A stretch of 64,000 nt of DNA from Methylobacterium platani (lineage in GTDB: Bacteria; Pseudomonadota; Alphaproteobacteria; Rhizobiales; Beijerinckiaceae). Of this stretch, positions 45,632-54,144 are shown in pieces. How positions within the stretch are numbered: the stretch's first letter is position 1; every line of letters starts with the position of its first letter. The translations under genes and the position numbers were made by a program. Under the pieces are notes generated by a model. The model saw only the letters and a program-made list of their open reading frames with translations, ran no database searches and was not told the DNA's origin. The DNA is taken from positions 1-64,000 of the forward strand of contig NZ_LWHQ01000040.1 in NCBI RefSeq assembly GCF_001653715.1. Reading direction: 5' to 3'.

Positions 45632-46566
45632 CGCGGGACCTCGGCGCCGCGGGGACCGACGGCGGGCCTCTCCCCGAGGCCGGCGGCCCCCCGGATGCAG
45701 GCCCCCGCAAGGCCGGCGCCGGCAAGGGTGGGGGAGCCAAGCCCGGCGGGGCGGCCAACGTGTTCAGCCTGTTCGACAACGAGGAGGCGATCCTCGACCG
45801 GACCGAGGTGATGCTGACCCAGCTCGCCGCCGTCGCCGACGGCGTGAAGGTGCTGGCCGAGGCCTACCGCCGCGGCTACCGCGAGCAGCGCCGGCTGGTG
45901 CGCCTGAGCGACCGCATGCAGGCCGACCTGCAGAAGGCCAACAAGCGCCTGGGCGAGCAGCAGCGCGACCTGCAATCGCTCAACGAGGCCCTGTCGGGCG
46001 AGATCGAGACCAGCGCCCGGCTCGAGGCCGAGCTGCGCCGCCTCGCCGATACCGATCCGCTCACCGGGGCGCTGGCCCGGCGGCGCTTCCTGGAGGTCTG
46101 CGCCCGCGACTGGCCGCGGCGCCCGGGCCAGGCGGCCTGCCTGCTGATGCTCGACCTCGACCGGTTCAAGCTCGTCAACGACAATCACGGCCACGCCGCC
46201 GGCGACGCGGCGCTCGTCGCCTTCGTGGCCGCCTGCCGCTCGGCCCTGCGCTCCCTCGACGCCGTCGGGCGGCTCGGCGGCGAGGAATTCGCCGTCCTGC
46301 TCGTCGAGACCGGGCCCGGGGACGGGGCGGCGGTCGCCGAGCGCATCCGCGCCGCGGTGGCGGCGCGTCCGGTCGCCACCGACTCGGGACCGATCGGCAT
46401 CACGGTCAGCATCGGGCTCGCGGCGACCGGGCCGGGGGAGAGCCTCGAGGCGGCGATGCGCCGGGCCGACGCGGCGCTCTACGCCGCCAAGAACGGCGGC
46501 CGCAACCGCGTCGAGCCGGCGCTGCCGGCCCCCGCGGAGCCCGCCCCGACGGAGCCCGCCCCATGA
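45628..46566 (+). CDS. siaD: SiaD-like diguanylate cyclase
   Basis: A 312-residue cytoplasmic enzyme making cyclic di-GMP. A Pro/Gly-rich N-terminus (about 1-40) is followed by a long coiled coil (about 60-140) that would bind SiaC, and then a GGDEF domain (about 145-300). The active site is GGEEF at about 217-221, and the inhibitory site RSLD lies five residues before it, so product feedback is expected. 'DTDPLTGALARRRFLE' and 'LMLDLDRFKLVNDNHGHAAGD' are canonical. Its ATG overlaps siaC and its stop overlaps the siaA ATG. The C-terminus is a Pro/Ala/Glu tail. Confidence 0.92.
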   Translation: MTRDLGAAGTDGGPLPEAGGPPDAGPRKAGAGKGGGAKPGGAANVFSLFDNEEAILDRTEVMLTQLAAVADGVKVLAEAYRRGYREQRRLVRLSDRMQADLQKANKRLGEQQRDLQSLNEALSGEIETSARLEAELRRLADTDPLTGALARRRFLEVCARDWPRRPGQAACLLMLDLDRFKLVNDNHGHAAGDAALVAFVAACRSALRSLDAVGRLGGEEFAVLLVETGPGDGAAVAERIRAAVAARPVATDSGPIGITVSIGLAATGPGESLEAAMRRADAALYAAKNGGRNRVEPALPAPAEPAPTEPAP

Positions 46567-48254
46567 GCGGCGAGGCCCTGCCGCAGGACGCCCCCCGTCA
46601 GGAGGTCTCCCGCCGCGGCGGCTCCCTGCGCGGCGCCGGCCCGCTGCGCCGGGGCGACGCGCGCGCCGATCTCGGCTTCGCCGGGGTGCCGACCGCGCGG
46701 GACGGCGGCGCCGACACGATGCGCCCGGGGGCCCTGCGCGGCGCGGCGCGGGGCCGCGACCTCGACGGCCTCGCCCATACCCTGTTCCGGCGCCTCTCGC
46801 CGGTGATCGCCGCGGTGGTGCTGCTGACCCAGGTGGTGATCGCCTGGGTCAATTACGGCGACCAGATCCGCCTCACCGGCGAGCGGGCGCAGATGATGGC
46901 GGACATGACCGCCCGGGCGCTCGCCCGTCCGGACTGGCCCGCCTCCTTCGGGCCGCAGCTCCAGGCGCTCACCCTCGATCCGGCCTTCCGCTTCGCGGTG
47001 CTGCGCGATGCGTCCGGCGCCGTGATCGGGCGGCTCGGCGAGGAGCCGCGGGGCCGCAGCTTCGAGCGCATCCAGGTCTCGTCGGAGATCGAGGCGGGGA
47101 ACCGGGACGGCTCCGGCCCCCAGCCCGCCGGCAGCCTGACCCTGGTCCTGTCGGCGGAGGCCCTGCGGGCCAATGCCGAGAAGCAGGTCGTGATGGTGCT
47201 CGGCGCCAGCCTCGCGCTGATCCTGGCCTTCGCGCTCGCCCTGCGGCTCGCGGTGGCCCGGCACGTGCTCGCGCCCCTGGCGCGGCTCCTCGCGGCGATG
47301 GGCCGGGTCGAGCGCAAGGAGTGGGTCACGGTCGACCTCGCCGGCCACCGGCGGCCGAGCCGGGAGATCGCCGACGTCTCCGCGGCCTTCAACCGGATGG
47401 TCGAGGGCCTGCGCAGCGGCGACGAGGCGCGCCACCTGCTCGCCGAGCTCGAGCGCGCCCATGCCCGGCTCGCCGAGGCGAACGGCCTCGTCATGGAGAG
47501 CCTGCACTACGCCCGCCGCATCCAGCGGGCGGTGCTGCCGGGGCCCGGCTCCCTGCGCGAGTCCGGTCTCGAGGTCGCGGTGCTGTGGGAGCCGCTGCAC
47601 GTCGTCGGCGGCGACTATTTCTGGATCGAGGAGATCGACGGCCTCCGCATCGTGGTCGTGGCCGACTGCACCGGCCACGGCGTGCCCGGTGCGTTCCTGA
47701 CCCTGATCGTGGCGACCGCCCTCGACCGGATCCTCCACGACCGGGGGCTGCGCCGGCCCGACGCCATCCTGGCCGCCCTGGACGGAACGGTGCGGGCGCG
47801 CCTGCGCCAGGACCGGGAGGAATCCGACCTGTCGGACGAGGGGCTCGATTGCGGGATCTGCGTCCTCGACCGGGCGGCGGGCACGCTCGACTTCGCCGGC
47901 GCCGGCCTCGCGCTCACGGTCCTGTCGGCGGACGGGGTCGCGCGGATCAAGGGGCGCCGGCACGGCCTCGGCTACCGGCCGACCGGCCGGGAGGAGCCGT
48001 TCTCCACGGTCTCTCTGCCGCTCGGCGACGGCGCGACCTACTACCTGATGACGGACGGGGTCAGCGACCAGATGGGCGGGACGCCCCGGCGCCTCCTCGG
48101 GTATCGCGCCGTCGCCGAGATCCTGGCGCGGCATCGCGGCCTGCCCCTCGACGGGCAGATGGCGGCCCTGGAGGCGGCGCTGGCGGCCCATCGCGGCGCC
48201 GAGCCGCGGCGGGACGACATGACCCTGGTGGCGTTCCGGCCGGAGGCCGGGTGA
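46563..48254 (+). CDS. siaA: SiaA-like membrane PP2C/SpoIIE phosphatase
   Basis: A 563-residue inner-membrane protein. After a disordered N-terminus (about 1-70) comes a membrane segment (about 78-98), a short periplasmic sensor region (about 100-207) and a second membrane segment (about 208-232). A HAMP-type linker (about 233-287, 'FNRMVEGLRSGDEARHLLAEL') leads to a PP2C-like SpoIIE phosphatase (about 310-563). Metal-binding 'VGGDYFW' and 'VADCTGHGVPGAFLT' are intact, as is 'LMTDGVSDQMGG'. It should dephosphorylate SiaC in response to an envelope signal and so activate SiaD. In Pseudomonas siaA is the first gene; here it is last, overlapping siaD by four bases. Confidence 0.92.
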   Translation: MSGEALPQDAPRQEVSRRGGSLRGAGPLRRGDARADLGFAGVPTARDGGADTMRPGALRGAARGRDLDGLAHTLFRRLSPVIAAVVLLTQVVIAWVNYGDQIRLTGERAQMMADMTARALARPDWPASFGPQLQALTLDPAFRFAVLRDASGAVIGRLGEEPRGRSFERIQVSSEIEAGNRDGSGPQPAGSLTLVLSAEALRANAEKQVVMVLGASLALILAFALALRLAVARHVLAPLARLLAAMGRVERKEWVTVDLAGHRRPSREIADVSAAFNRMVEGLRSGDEARHLLAELERAHARLAEANGLVMESLHYARRIQRAVLPGPGSLRESGLEVAVLWEPLHVVGGDYFWIEEIDGLRIVVVADCTGHGVPGAFLTLIVATALDRILHDRGLRRPDAILAALDGTVRARLRQDREESDLSDEGLDCGICVLDRAAGTLDFAGAGLALTVLSADGVARIKGRRHGLGYRPTGREEPFSTVSLPLGDGATYYLMTDGVSDQMGGTPRRLLGYRAVAEILARHRGLPLDGQMAALEAALAAHRGAEPRRDDMTLVAFRPEAG

Positions 48255-48329
48255 GCGGAGCGGGAACCGTCCGGATCCCCGCCCCCGTCACGTGGTGCCG
48301 ATCAGAACGGGCCGACCGGCGCCCGCCGA

Positions 48330-48617
48330 TCAGAACCGGCAGATGCGCCGCGGCCCGTAGGGCGTCGGACGGATGAAGCAGCGGCGGCCGTAGACCCGCG
48401 GCGGGCCGAAGTAGCGACGGCCGTACATCGGCCGGCAGCCGCCGTAGGGGCCGCGGGCGAAGCCCGGGCCGCAGCCCTGGGCGACCTGCGTCACCGGCGC
48501 CTCGGGGGCGAGCACGCCGGCAAGGCCCGGCCCGGCCGGGGCGGCGCTCGCGGGGGCGGCGGCGAGACCGCCGAAAGCCAGGGCGGCGAGGCCGGCGATC
48601 TTCCAACGCATCAGCAT
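48330..48617 (-). CDS. small secreted Gly/Arg/Cys-rich protein
   Basis: A 95-residue exported protein. A signal peptide (about 1-25, 'IAGLAALAFGGLAAAPASA') is followed by a short linker and a C-terminal part 'GCGPGFARGPYGGCRPMYGRRYFGPPRVYGRRCFIRPTPYGPRRICRF' with four Cys and many Arg, Gly and Tyr. Proteins with the GCGPG(W/F)xRGPYGxCRP motif are common in Methylobacterium and Bradyrhizobium and have no known function. Two disulphides in the periplasm are likely. The ATG at 48617 is preceded by GGAGGA. It is convergent with siaA. Confidence 0.8.
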   Translation of the reverse strand: MLMRWKIAGLAALAFGGLAAAPASAAPAGPGLAGVLAPEAPVTQVAQGCGPGFARGPYGGCRPMYGRRYFGPPRVYGRRCFIRPTPYGPRRICRF

Positions 48618-48861
48618 GAGGGAGGGTCCTCCGTGTGGTCCTGAAGCGGGCGGCGCCTGCGTCCGGCGCCGCACCGAGCCGTCACAACACCGCGGGCGCC
48701 GTTCTGTTCCCGCCCGTCGGACCGTCCGGAAAAAGCGCTCCTCGGGCGTGTCGACAAGCCGCGGCGGTTCCTGTAAGGAGCCGGCAACTCACAACAGGAC
48801 GCCGAAATCCTGACGCCGGATCCCATCCCGGGGCGCGGCGGCGACGGCAGGAGTTTGATCC

Positions 48862-49266
48862 ATGAACATCATCCAGCAGCTCGAGCAGGAGCAGATCGCG
48901 GCCCTCGGCAAGACGATCCCCGATTTCGAGCCCGGCGACACGGTCATCGTGAACGTCAAGGTGAAGGAAGGCGAGCGCAGCCGCGTCCAGGCCTACGAGG
49001 GCGTCGTGATCGCCCGCTCCGGCGGCGGCATCAACGAGAGCTTCACCGTCCGCAAGATCTCGTACGGCGAGGGCGTCGAGCGCGTCTTCCCGGTCTACTC
49101 GCCGAACATCGACTCGATCAAGGTGGTCCGCCGCGGCAAGGTGCGTCGCGCCAAGCTGTACTACCTGCGTGATCGCCGCGGCAAGTCGGCCCGTATCGCC
49201 GAGCGCGCCGAGCGCGGCGCCGAGAAGGGCAAGACCAAGGCGAAGAAGCCCGCCGCCGCCGAGTAA
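48862..49266 (+). CDS. rplS: 50S ribosomal protein L19
   Basis: A 134-residue ribosomal protein at the 30S-50S interface. 'FEPGDTVIVNVKVKEGERSRVQAYEGVVIARSGGGINESFTVRKISYGEGVERVFPVYSPNIDSIKVVRRGKVRRAKLYYLRDRRGKSARI' is the canonical L19 core; a basic Lys/Ala tail follows. The ATG at 48862 has CAGGAG upstream. The usual upstream partners (rpsP, rimM, trmD) are not adjacent; the upstream gene is on the opposite strand, so rplS has its own promoter here. A perfect Rho-independent terminator follows. Confidence 0.98.
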   Translation: MNIIQQLEQEQIAALGKTIPDFEPGDTVIVNVKVKEGERSRVQAYEGVVIARSGGGINESFTVRKISYGEGVERVFPVYSPNIDSIKVVRRGKVRRAKLYYLRDRRGKSARIAERAERGAEKGKTKAKKPAAAE

Positions 49267-49294
49267 TCCTCGCGCCCGTCGCGAGACGGTAAAG

Positions 49295-49330
49295 AGGCCG
49301 CCTCCCCTCCCGGGTAGAGGCGGCCTTTTT
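49295..49330 (+). terminator. Rho-independent terminator of rplS
   Basis: A 10-base-pair perfect stem, AGGCCGCCTC (49295-49304) with GAGGCGGCCT (49317-49326), a 12-base loop and a run of T (49326-49330), 28 bases after the rplS stop codon. Confidence 0.93.
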
Positions 49331-49442
49331 CATGTCCGGGCCGGAGCAGCGCCCGATCGCGTTGCAATCGGCCACTGCTCCAGACCTTCGATTTTGCCGC
49401 ATCGTCTTCGACGAACCGGTATCCGCCTCGTCGGGCAGTGCG

Positions 49443-50252
49443 CTAGCCCGCCCCGAGCGCGCCCCGCCCGAGCCCGCCCTTGCCCAGCTCCGCCTCCTGC
49501 CGGAACTGCAGCTGCAGGCCTCCGACCTTGAGCGCGCCGGAGCGGGCGAGCCGGGTCAGCGGCCCCAGCATCGACAGCATGAACCCGGCATCGGAGGCGT
49601 AGCGGCCGGCCAGCCGCCGGGGATTGCCGGCGAGCCGCCAGGCCCATTCGAGGCCGGTGCGGGTCACCCAGGCCGGCGAGCGGTTCTGCTTGCCGAGGAT
49701 GAACTCGAAGGCGGCGCCGCAGCACAGGATCGAGGGCGCGGAGATCCCGGCCCGGCGCAGGCGCAGGGCGAGGAGCTCGCTCTGCGGGGCGCCGACGGCG
49801 ATGAAGACCACGTCGGGCGCCGCCTCCCGCACCCGGGCGATCACCTCCTCCACCGCCGCCGGGTCGCGGATGAAGCCGAAGGGCGGGCGCACGACCTCGA
49901 GGCGCCGGCTCGCCATCACGGACCCCGCCTCCTCGGCCGTCACGTTGCCGATCACCAGGACCGAGCGGTCGTGCAGGCTGCGCCCGGCCGCGAGGCGCCG
50001 CACCAGGTCGCTCCCGGTCGCGACGGTCATGCGCCGGCGCAGGAAGCAGGTGTTGAGCAGGTTGCTGTCGAGGGTGACGATCGAGGCCCGGCGGTAGCTC
50101 TCGCGGAATTCCGGGTTCTGCGCCAGCAGCCGCAGATGCATCATGTTGAGGGTGAAGACCGTGGCCCGGCCCCGGACCAGGGCGGTGGCCAGGGCATCGA
50201 AGCTCAGGCCCCGCACGACGCAGGTCGGGGCTTTGTCCGCTAAGGTCGGCAT
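49443..50252 (-). CDS. WecG/TagA/CpsF family glycosyltransferase
   Basis: A 269-residue glycosyltransferase of the GT26 family, which transfers an N-acetylated hexosamine or its uronate onto a lipid-linked sugar at the membrane. Family features are 'VFTLNMMHLRLLAQNPEFRESYRRASIVTLDSNLLN', where the Asp corresponds to the catalytic Asp of TagA, and 'PDVVFIAVGAPQSELLALRLRRAG'. The usual P-K-Q-E is P-Q-S-E here, a deviation worth noting. The ATG at 50252 gives the usual family length. It is divergent from the wbpDBE-like genes; the shared intergenic region suggests co-regulation of polymer synthesis and sugar supply. Confidence 0.88.
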   Translation of the reverse strand: MPTLADKAPTCVVRGLSFDALATALVRGRATVFTLNMMHLRLLAQNPEFRESYRRASIVTLDSNLLNTCFLRRRMTVATGSDLVRRLAAGRSLHDRSVLVIGNVTAEEAGSVMASRRLEVVRPPFGFIRDPAAVEEVIARVREAAPDVVFIAVGAPQSELLALRLRRAGISAPSILCCGAAFEFILGKQNRSPAWVTRTGLEWAWRLAGNPRRLAGRYASDAGFMLSMLGPLTRLARSGALKVGGLQLQFRQEAELGKGGLGRGALGAG

Positions 50253-50500
50253 GAGGGTGCTCCTTCGCGGACGAGTGTCGGAATCCGCCCCCTCTCCTGC
50301 CCAGACCGGAAAACGGCGAGGCGTCGCGCCCCGCCGGATTGGTCCTGTACTCGTCCGATACCTCCGAAGCGGTAGCGGGACTGGACCGTTCTGGCATCGA
50401 TCGGGGTGATTAGGGTGTAACGCGCACCCTCGCATTGGCACGATTACTTGGCTGCGCCGGCCCCCTAGCGTCCCAGCACGGTGACGGGACGGGGGACGGG

Positions 50501-50995
50501 ATGCCGGTCGTGAATGCGAGGATCGATGCGAGCGCCGAACTGGCCGATCCCGCCCTCGTCAACGTCTACGGCTGCGAGATCGGCGCGCAGGCCCGGATCG
50601 GGCCCTTCGTGGAGATCCAGCGCGGCGCCTCGGTCGGCGCGCGCTGCCGGATCGGCGCCAACGCCTTCCTGTGCGAGGGCGTGACCCTCGAGGACGACGT
50701 CGCGATCGGTCCCGGGGTGATGTTCACCAACGACCGCCATCCCCGCGCCGTGACGGCGGCGGGCGCCCTGATGGGGCCGGAGGACTGGACCCTCGAGACC
50801 ACCCGGGTCGGGGCGGGCGCGATCGTCGGCGCCAACGCGACGATCCTGTGCGGGCTCACGATCGGCGCTGGCGCCCGGATCGCCGCCGGATCGGTCGTCA
50901 CCCGCGACGTGCCGCCGGGCGCCTGCATGGCCGGCGTGCCCGCCATTCCCTCTCCCCTGCCTTCTTCCCTGCCCAACCCCGCGGAGGCGTCATGA
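50501..50995 (+). CDS. left-handed beta-helix N-acetyltransferase (WbpD-like)
   Basis: A 164-residue acetyltransferase made of hexapeptide repeats (about 10-145: 'GAQARIGPFVEIQRGASVGARCRIGANAFLCEGVTLEDDVAIGPGVMFTNDRHPRA'). 'FTNDRHPRA' and 'ATILCGLTIGAGARIAAGSVVTRDVPPG' match WbpD-type enzymes that N-acetylate the 3-amino group of UDP-sugars. The ATG at 50501 follows GGGGGACGGG. Its stop overlaps the next ATG by four bases (50992-50995). It is the first gene of a tightly packed five-gene operon. Confidence 0.9.
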   Translation: MPVVNARIDASAELADPALVNVYGCEIGAQARIGPFVEIQRGASVGARCRIGANAFLCEGVTLEDDVAIGPGVMFTNDRHPRAVTAAGALMGPEDWTLETTRVGAGAIVGANATILCGLTIGAGARIAAGSVVTRDVPPGACMAGVPAIPSPLPSSLPNPAEAS

Positions 50996-52023
50996 TCGGG
51001 ATCGGAGTCATCGGTTACGGCTATTTCGGGCCGAACATCGCCCGCTGCGCCGCGGAGGCGAACGGCACCACGCTGAAGGCCATCGCCGATCCGTCGCCGG
51101 CCGCACGGGCCCGCGCGGCCGCCCGCCACCCGGGCGTGACGATCGACGAGAGCTGGCAGCGGATGCTGACCGACCCGGAGATCGACGCGGTCGCCATCGC
51201 GACGCCGACCCGGCTGCACTACGAGATCGCCCTCGCCGCGCTCATGGCCGGCAAGCACGTGCTCGTCGAGAAGCCGATCACGCCGACCTCCCGCGAGGCG
51301 GCCCGCCTCGTGGCGGAAGCGGCCAAGCGTCGGCTGACGCTGATGGTCGACCACACCTTCGTGTATACCGGCGCGGTCCAGAAGATCCGCGAGCTGATCG
51401 ATACCGGCGTCACCGGCGACCTGTTCTACTACGACTCGACGCGGATCAATTTCGGCCTGTTCCAGGACGACGTGAACGTGATCTGGGACCTGGCGGTGCA
51501 CGACCTCGCCATCCTGGACTACCTGATGCCGGCCGAGACCCTGGCGATCTCGGCCACCGGCGCCGGGCACATCAAGGGCAGCCCCGAGAACCTCGCCCAC
51601 ATCACCCTCTACCTCGAGGGCGGCGTCACCGCGCATCTCAACGTGAACTGGCTCGCCCCGGTGAAGATCCGCCGCACGCTGATCGGCGGCAGCCGCCGGA
51701 TGATCGTCTTCGACGACATGGAGCCGAGCGAGAAGGTGAAGGTCTACGACCGCGGCGTCGAGTTCGACGAGCGGCCCTCTCAGGAGGAGATCCGCCGCAT
51801 CCTGCCGGCCTACCGGATGGGCGACGTCTGGACCCCGCACATCCCGGTCAAGGAGGCGCTCGTCACCGAGATGGAGCACTTCGCCCGCTGCATCACGCAC
51901 GGAGAGACGCCGCTGACCTCCGGCGAGAGCGGCCTGCGCGTGGTGCGCCTGCTCGAGGCCGCCTCGCAATCCCTGGCCCAGCGCGGCCACCCGATCGACC
52001 TGTCTCCCCTGAGGGCCGCCTGA
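50992..52023 (+). CDS. Gfo/Idh/MocA nucleotide-sugar oxidoreductase (WbpB-like)
   Basis: A 343-residue NAD(P)-dependent dehydrogenase. The Rossmann motif 'GVIGYGYFGPNIAR' starts at about residue 4, and the family's E-K-P is in 'HVLVEKPIT'. 'DHTFVYTGAVQKIRELIDTGVTGDLFYYDSTRINFGLFQDDVNVIWDLAVHDLAI' is typical of the WbpB/WlbA subgroup, which oxidises the 3-hydroxyl of a UDP-hexosaminuronate to a ketone for the following aminotransferase. It overlaps the acetyltransferase gene by four bases and the aminotransferase by one (TGATG), so the three steps are coupled. Confidence 0.9.
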   Translation: MIGIGVIGYGYFGPNIARCAAEANGTTLKAIADPSPAARARAAARHPGVTIDESWQRMLTDPEIDAVAIATPTRLHYEIALAALMAGKHVLVEKPITPTSREAARLVAEAAKRRLTLMVDHTFVYTGAVQKIRELIDTGVTGDLFYYDSTRINFGLFQDDVNVIWDLAVHDLAILDYLMPAETLAISATGAGHIKGSPENLAHITLYLEGGVTAHLNVNWLAPVKIRRTLIGGSRRMIVFDDMEPSEKVKVYDRGVEFDERPSQEEIRRILPAYRMGDVWTPHIPVKEALVTEMEHFARCITHGETPLTSGESGLRVVRLLEAASQSLAQRGHPIDLSPLRAA

Positions 52024-53138
52024 TGATCCCGCTTCTCGACCTCGAGGCCCAGTACCGGGCCGTGCAGGAGCCCCTGGAGGAGGCGGTGCTGGCGGTGCTC
52101 CGCAGCGGCGCCTACGTGCTCGGGCCCCCCGTCGCCGCCTTCGAGCGCGACTTTGCCGCCCATTGCGGGACCGCGGAGGCGGTCTCGGTGTCGACCGGCA
52201 CCGCCGCGCTCCATCTCGGGCTGATCGCCGCCGGGGTGCGCCCCGGCGACGAGGTGATCACCGTCGGCATGACCTTCGTGGCGACGGTGGCGGCGATCCT
52301 CTACGCCGGCGCCAAGCCCGTCCTCGTCGACGTCGATCCGCAGACCTACACCATGGACCCGGCGGCGTTCGAGGCGGCGATCACGCCCCGCACCCGCGCG
52401 GTGGTGCCGGTCCACCTGCACGGGCGGCTCGCCGACATGGCGGCGATCTGCTCCATCGCCGGGCGCCACGGCATCACGGTGATCGAGGACGCGGCGCAGG
52501 CCCACGGCGCCGAGCGGAACGGCCGGAAGGCCGGCGGCTTCGGCACGGTCGGCTGCTTCAGCTTCTACCCGGGCAAGAATCTCGGCGCCTGCGGCGAGGG
52601 CGGGGCGGTCACCACCGACGATCCCGACATCGCCAGGACCCTGCGCTCCCTGCGCGACTGGGGCCAGGAGGGGCGCTACAACCACGTCCGCCCGGGCTTC
52701 AACTACCGCCTCGACACCGTGCAGGCGGCGGCGCTGGGGGTGAAGCTGCGCTTCCTCGACGGCTGGACCGAGGGGCGGCGCCGGGCGGCCGCGCGCTACG
52801 ACGCGCTGCTCTCCCAGGCCGGCCTCAAGGCGCCGAAGCCCGGCGGGCGCGACCACGTCTACCACGTCTACGCCGTGCGGGTGCCGGACCGCGACGCGGT
52901 GCGGGCGCGGATGCAGGAGGCGGGCGTCGCCACCGGCATCCACTACCCCAAGGCGGTGCACCACCAGCCGGCCTACGCCGACCGCGTGCGCCTCGGCACG
53001 CCCTGCCCGGTCTCGGAGGCGCTGGCCGGCGCATGGCTGTCGCTGCCGCTCTTCCCCGAGATCACCGAGCGGCAGATCGCCACCGTGGTCTCGGCCCTCA
53101 CCGACAGCTTGGGAGATGGTTATGCTGAAGCCGTGTGA
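52023..53138 (+). CDS. DegT/DnrJ/EryC1 aminotransferase (WbpE-like)
   Basis: A 371-residue PLP enzyme of the sugar aminotransferase family. Conserved blocks are 'YVLGPPVAAFERDFAAHCG', 'VSTGTAALHLGLIAAGV', 'VIEDAAQAHGAE' and the PLP-lysine in 'SFYPGKNLGACGEGGAV'. 'RDWGQEGRYNHVRPGFNYRLDTVQAAAL' follows. With the WbpB-like dehydrogenase it would form a 3-amino UDP-sugar from a 3-keto intermediate, and the WbpD-like protein would acetylate it. It starts at the ATG overlapping the upstream TGA. Its end overlaps the epimerase start by 17 bases. Confidence 0.9.
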   Translation: MIPLLDLEAQYRAVQEPLEEAVLAVLRSGAYVLGPPVAAFERDFAAHCGTAEAVSVSTGTAALHLGLIAAGVRPGDEVITVGMTFVATVAAILYAGAKPVLVDVDPQTYTMDPAAFEAAITPRTRAVVPVHLHGRLADMAAICSIAGRHGITVIEDAAQAHGAERNGRKAGGFGTVGCFSFYPGKNLGACGEGGAVTTDDPDIARTLRSLRDWGQEGRYNHVRPGFNYRLDTVQAAALGVKLRFLDGWTEGRRRAAARYDALLSQAGLKAPKPGGRDHVYHVYAVRVPDRDAVRARMQEAGVATGIHYPKAVHHQPAYADRVRLGTPCPVSEALAGAWLSLPLFPEITERQIATVVSALTDSLGDGYAEAV

Positions 53139-54144
53139 GCCGTCCCGTTCCCTCGGCAGGGTCCTCGTCACCGGCGGAGCCGGCTTCATCGGCTCCCACA
53201 TCGTCGACCAGCTCGTCGCCCGCGGCTGCCGCGAGATCGTGGTGGTCGACAACCTGATCCGGGGCCGGACCGAGAACCTGTCCGCCGCGATGGCCGCCGG
53301 CGCGGTCGAGCTCGTGATCGGCGACATCCGCGACCGCGACCTGATGGCCGGGCTGGTGGCGGGCTGCGACACCGTCTTCCACCAGGCGGCGCTCCGGATC
53401 ACCCACTGCGCCGCCGAGCCGCGCGAGGCGATCGAGGTGATGGTCGACGCGACCGCCGCCCTCGCCGAGCTCTGCGTCGCCGAGCGGGTGGGCAAGGTCG
53501 TGTACGCCTCATCGGCCTCGGTCTACGGCATGGCCGCGACCTTCCCGACCCCGGAGGCCGAGGCGCATTCCGGCAACCGCACGCTCTACGGCGCCGCCAA
53601 GAGCTTCGGCGAGGGGTTGCTGCGCTCGTACAACGACATGAATGGGCTCGACTACGTGGCGCTCCGCTACTTCAACGTCTACGGCCCGCGCATGGACCTG
53701 CACGGGCGCTACACCGAGGTCCTGATCCGCTGGATGGAGCGGATCGCCCGCGGCGAGCCGCCGCTGATCTTCGGCGACGGGCTGCAGACCATGGACTTCA
53801 TCGACGTGCGCGACGTCGCCCGGGCCAACGTGCTGGCGGCGCTCTCGCCGGCGAGCGACGTGGCGCTCAACATCGGGCGGGGCGAGGAGACCTCGCTCCT
53901 CGATCTCGCCCGGCGCCTCGCGACCGTCATGGGCCGGCCGGACCTGGTGCCGGTCCACGAGGCCGAGCGCAGCGTCAACCCGGTGCCCCGGCGCCTCGCC
54001 GACGTGAGCCTCGCCCGGGCGCTCACTGGCTTCCGTGCCGAGATCGGCCTCGACGAGGGCCTCGACGCCCTGGTCGCGTGGTGGCGGCAGAACCGCAGCC
54101 CGGCCGCCGCCGTCCCCTCGCCCGTGATGGAGCTCGCCTCGTGA
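53122..54144 (+). CDS. NAD-dependent epimerase/dehydratase (UDP-glucose 4-epimerase-like)
   Basis: A 340-residue extended short-chain dehydrogenase acting on nucleotide sugars. The NAD loop is 'VTGGAGFIGSHIVDQLV', 'SSASVYG' follows, and the catalytic Tyr and Lys are in 'LYGAAKSFGE'. 'YFNVYGPRMDLHGRYTEVLIRWMERI' and 'GDGLQTMDFIDVRDVA' are typical of epimerases and 4,6-dehydratase relatives in polysaccharide loci. Exact sugar specificity cannot be read. The ATG at 53122 has GGGAG six bases upstream and is preferred to the ATG at 53116, which sits directly on it. Its stop overlaps the next GTG by four bases. Confidence 0.9.
   Translation: MLKPCEPSRSLGRVLVTGGAGFIGSHIVDQLVARGCREIVVVDNLIRGRTENLSAAMAAGAVELVIGDIRDRDLMAGLVAGCDTVFHQAALRITHCAAEPREAIEVMVDATAALAELCVAERVGKVVYASSASVYGMAATFPTPEAEAHSGNRTLYGAAKSFGEGLLRSYNDMNGLDYVALRYFNVYGPRMDLHGRYTEVLIRWMERIARGEPPLIFGDGLQTMDFIDVRDVARANVLAALSPASDVALNIGRGEETSLLDLARRLATVMGRPDLVPVHEAERSVNPVPRRLADVSLARALTGFRAEIGLDEGLDALVAWWRQNRSPAAAVPSPVMELAS

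Noticed and set aside
48847..48860. AGGAGTTTGATCC before rplS, resembling the start of 16S rRNA
   Set aside because: Only about 12 bases match and the sequence is the ribosome-binding site region of rplS; no rRNA follows.
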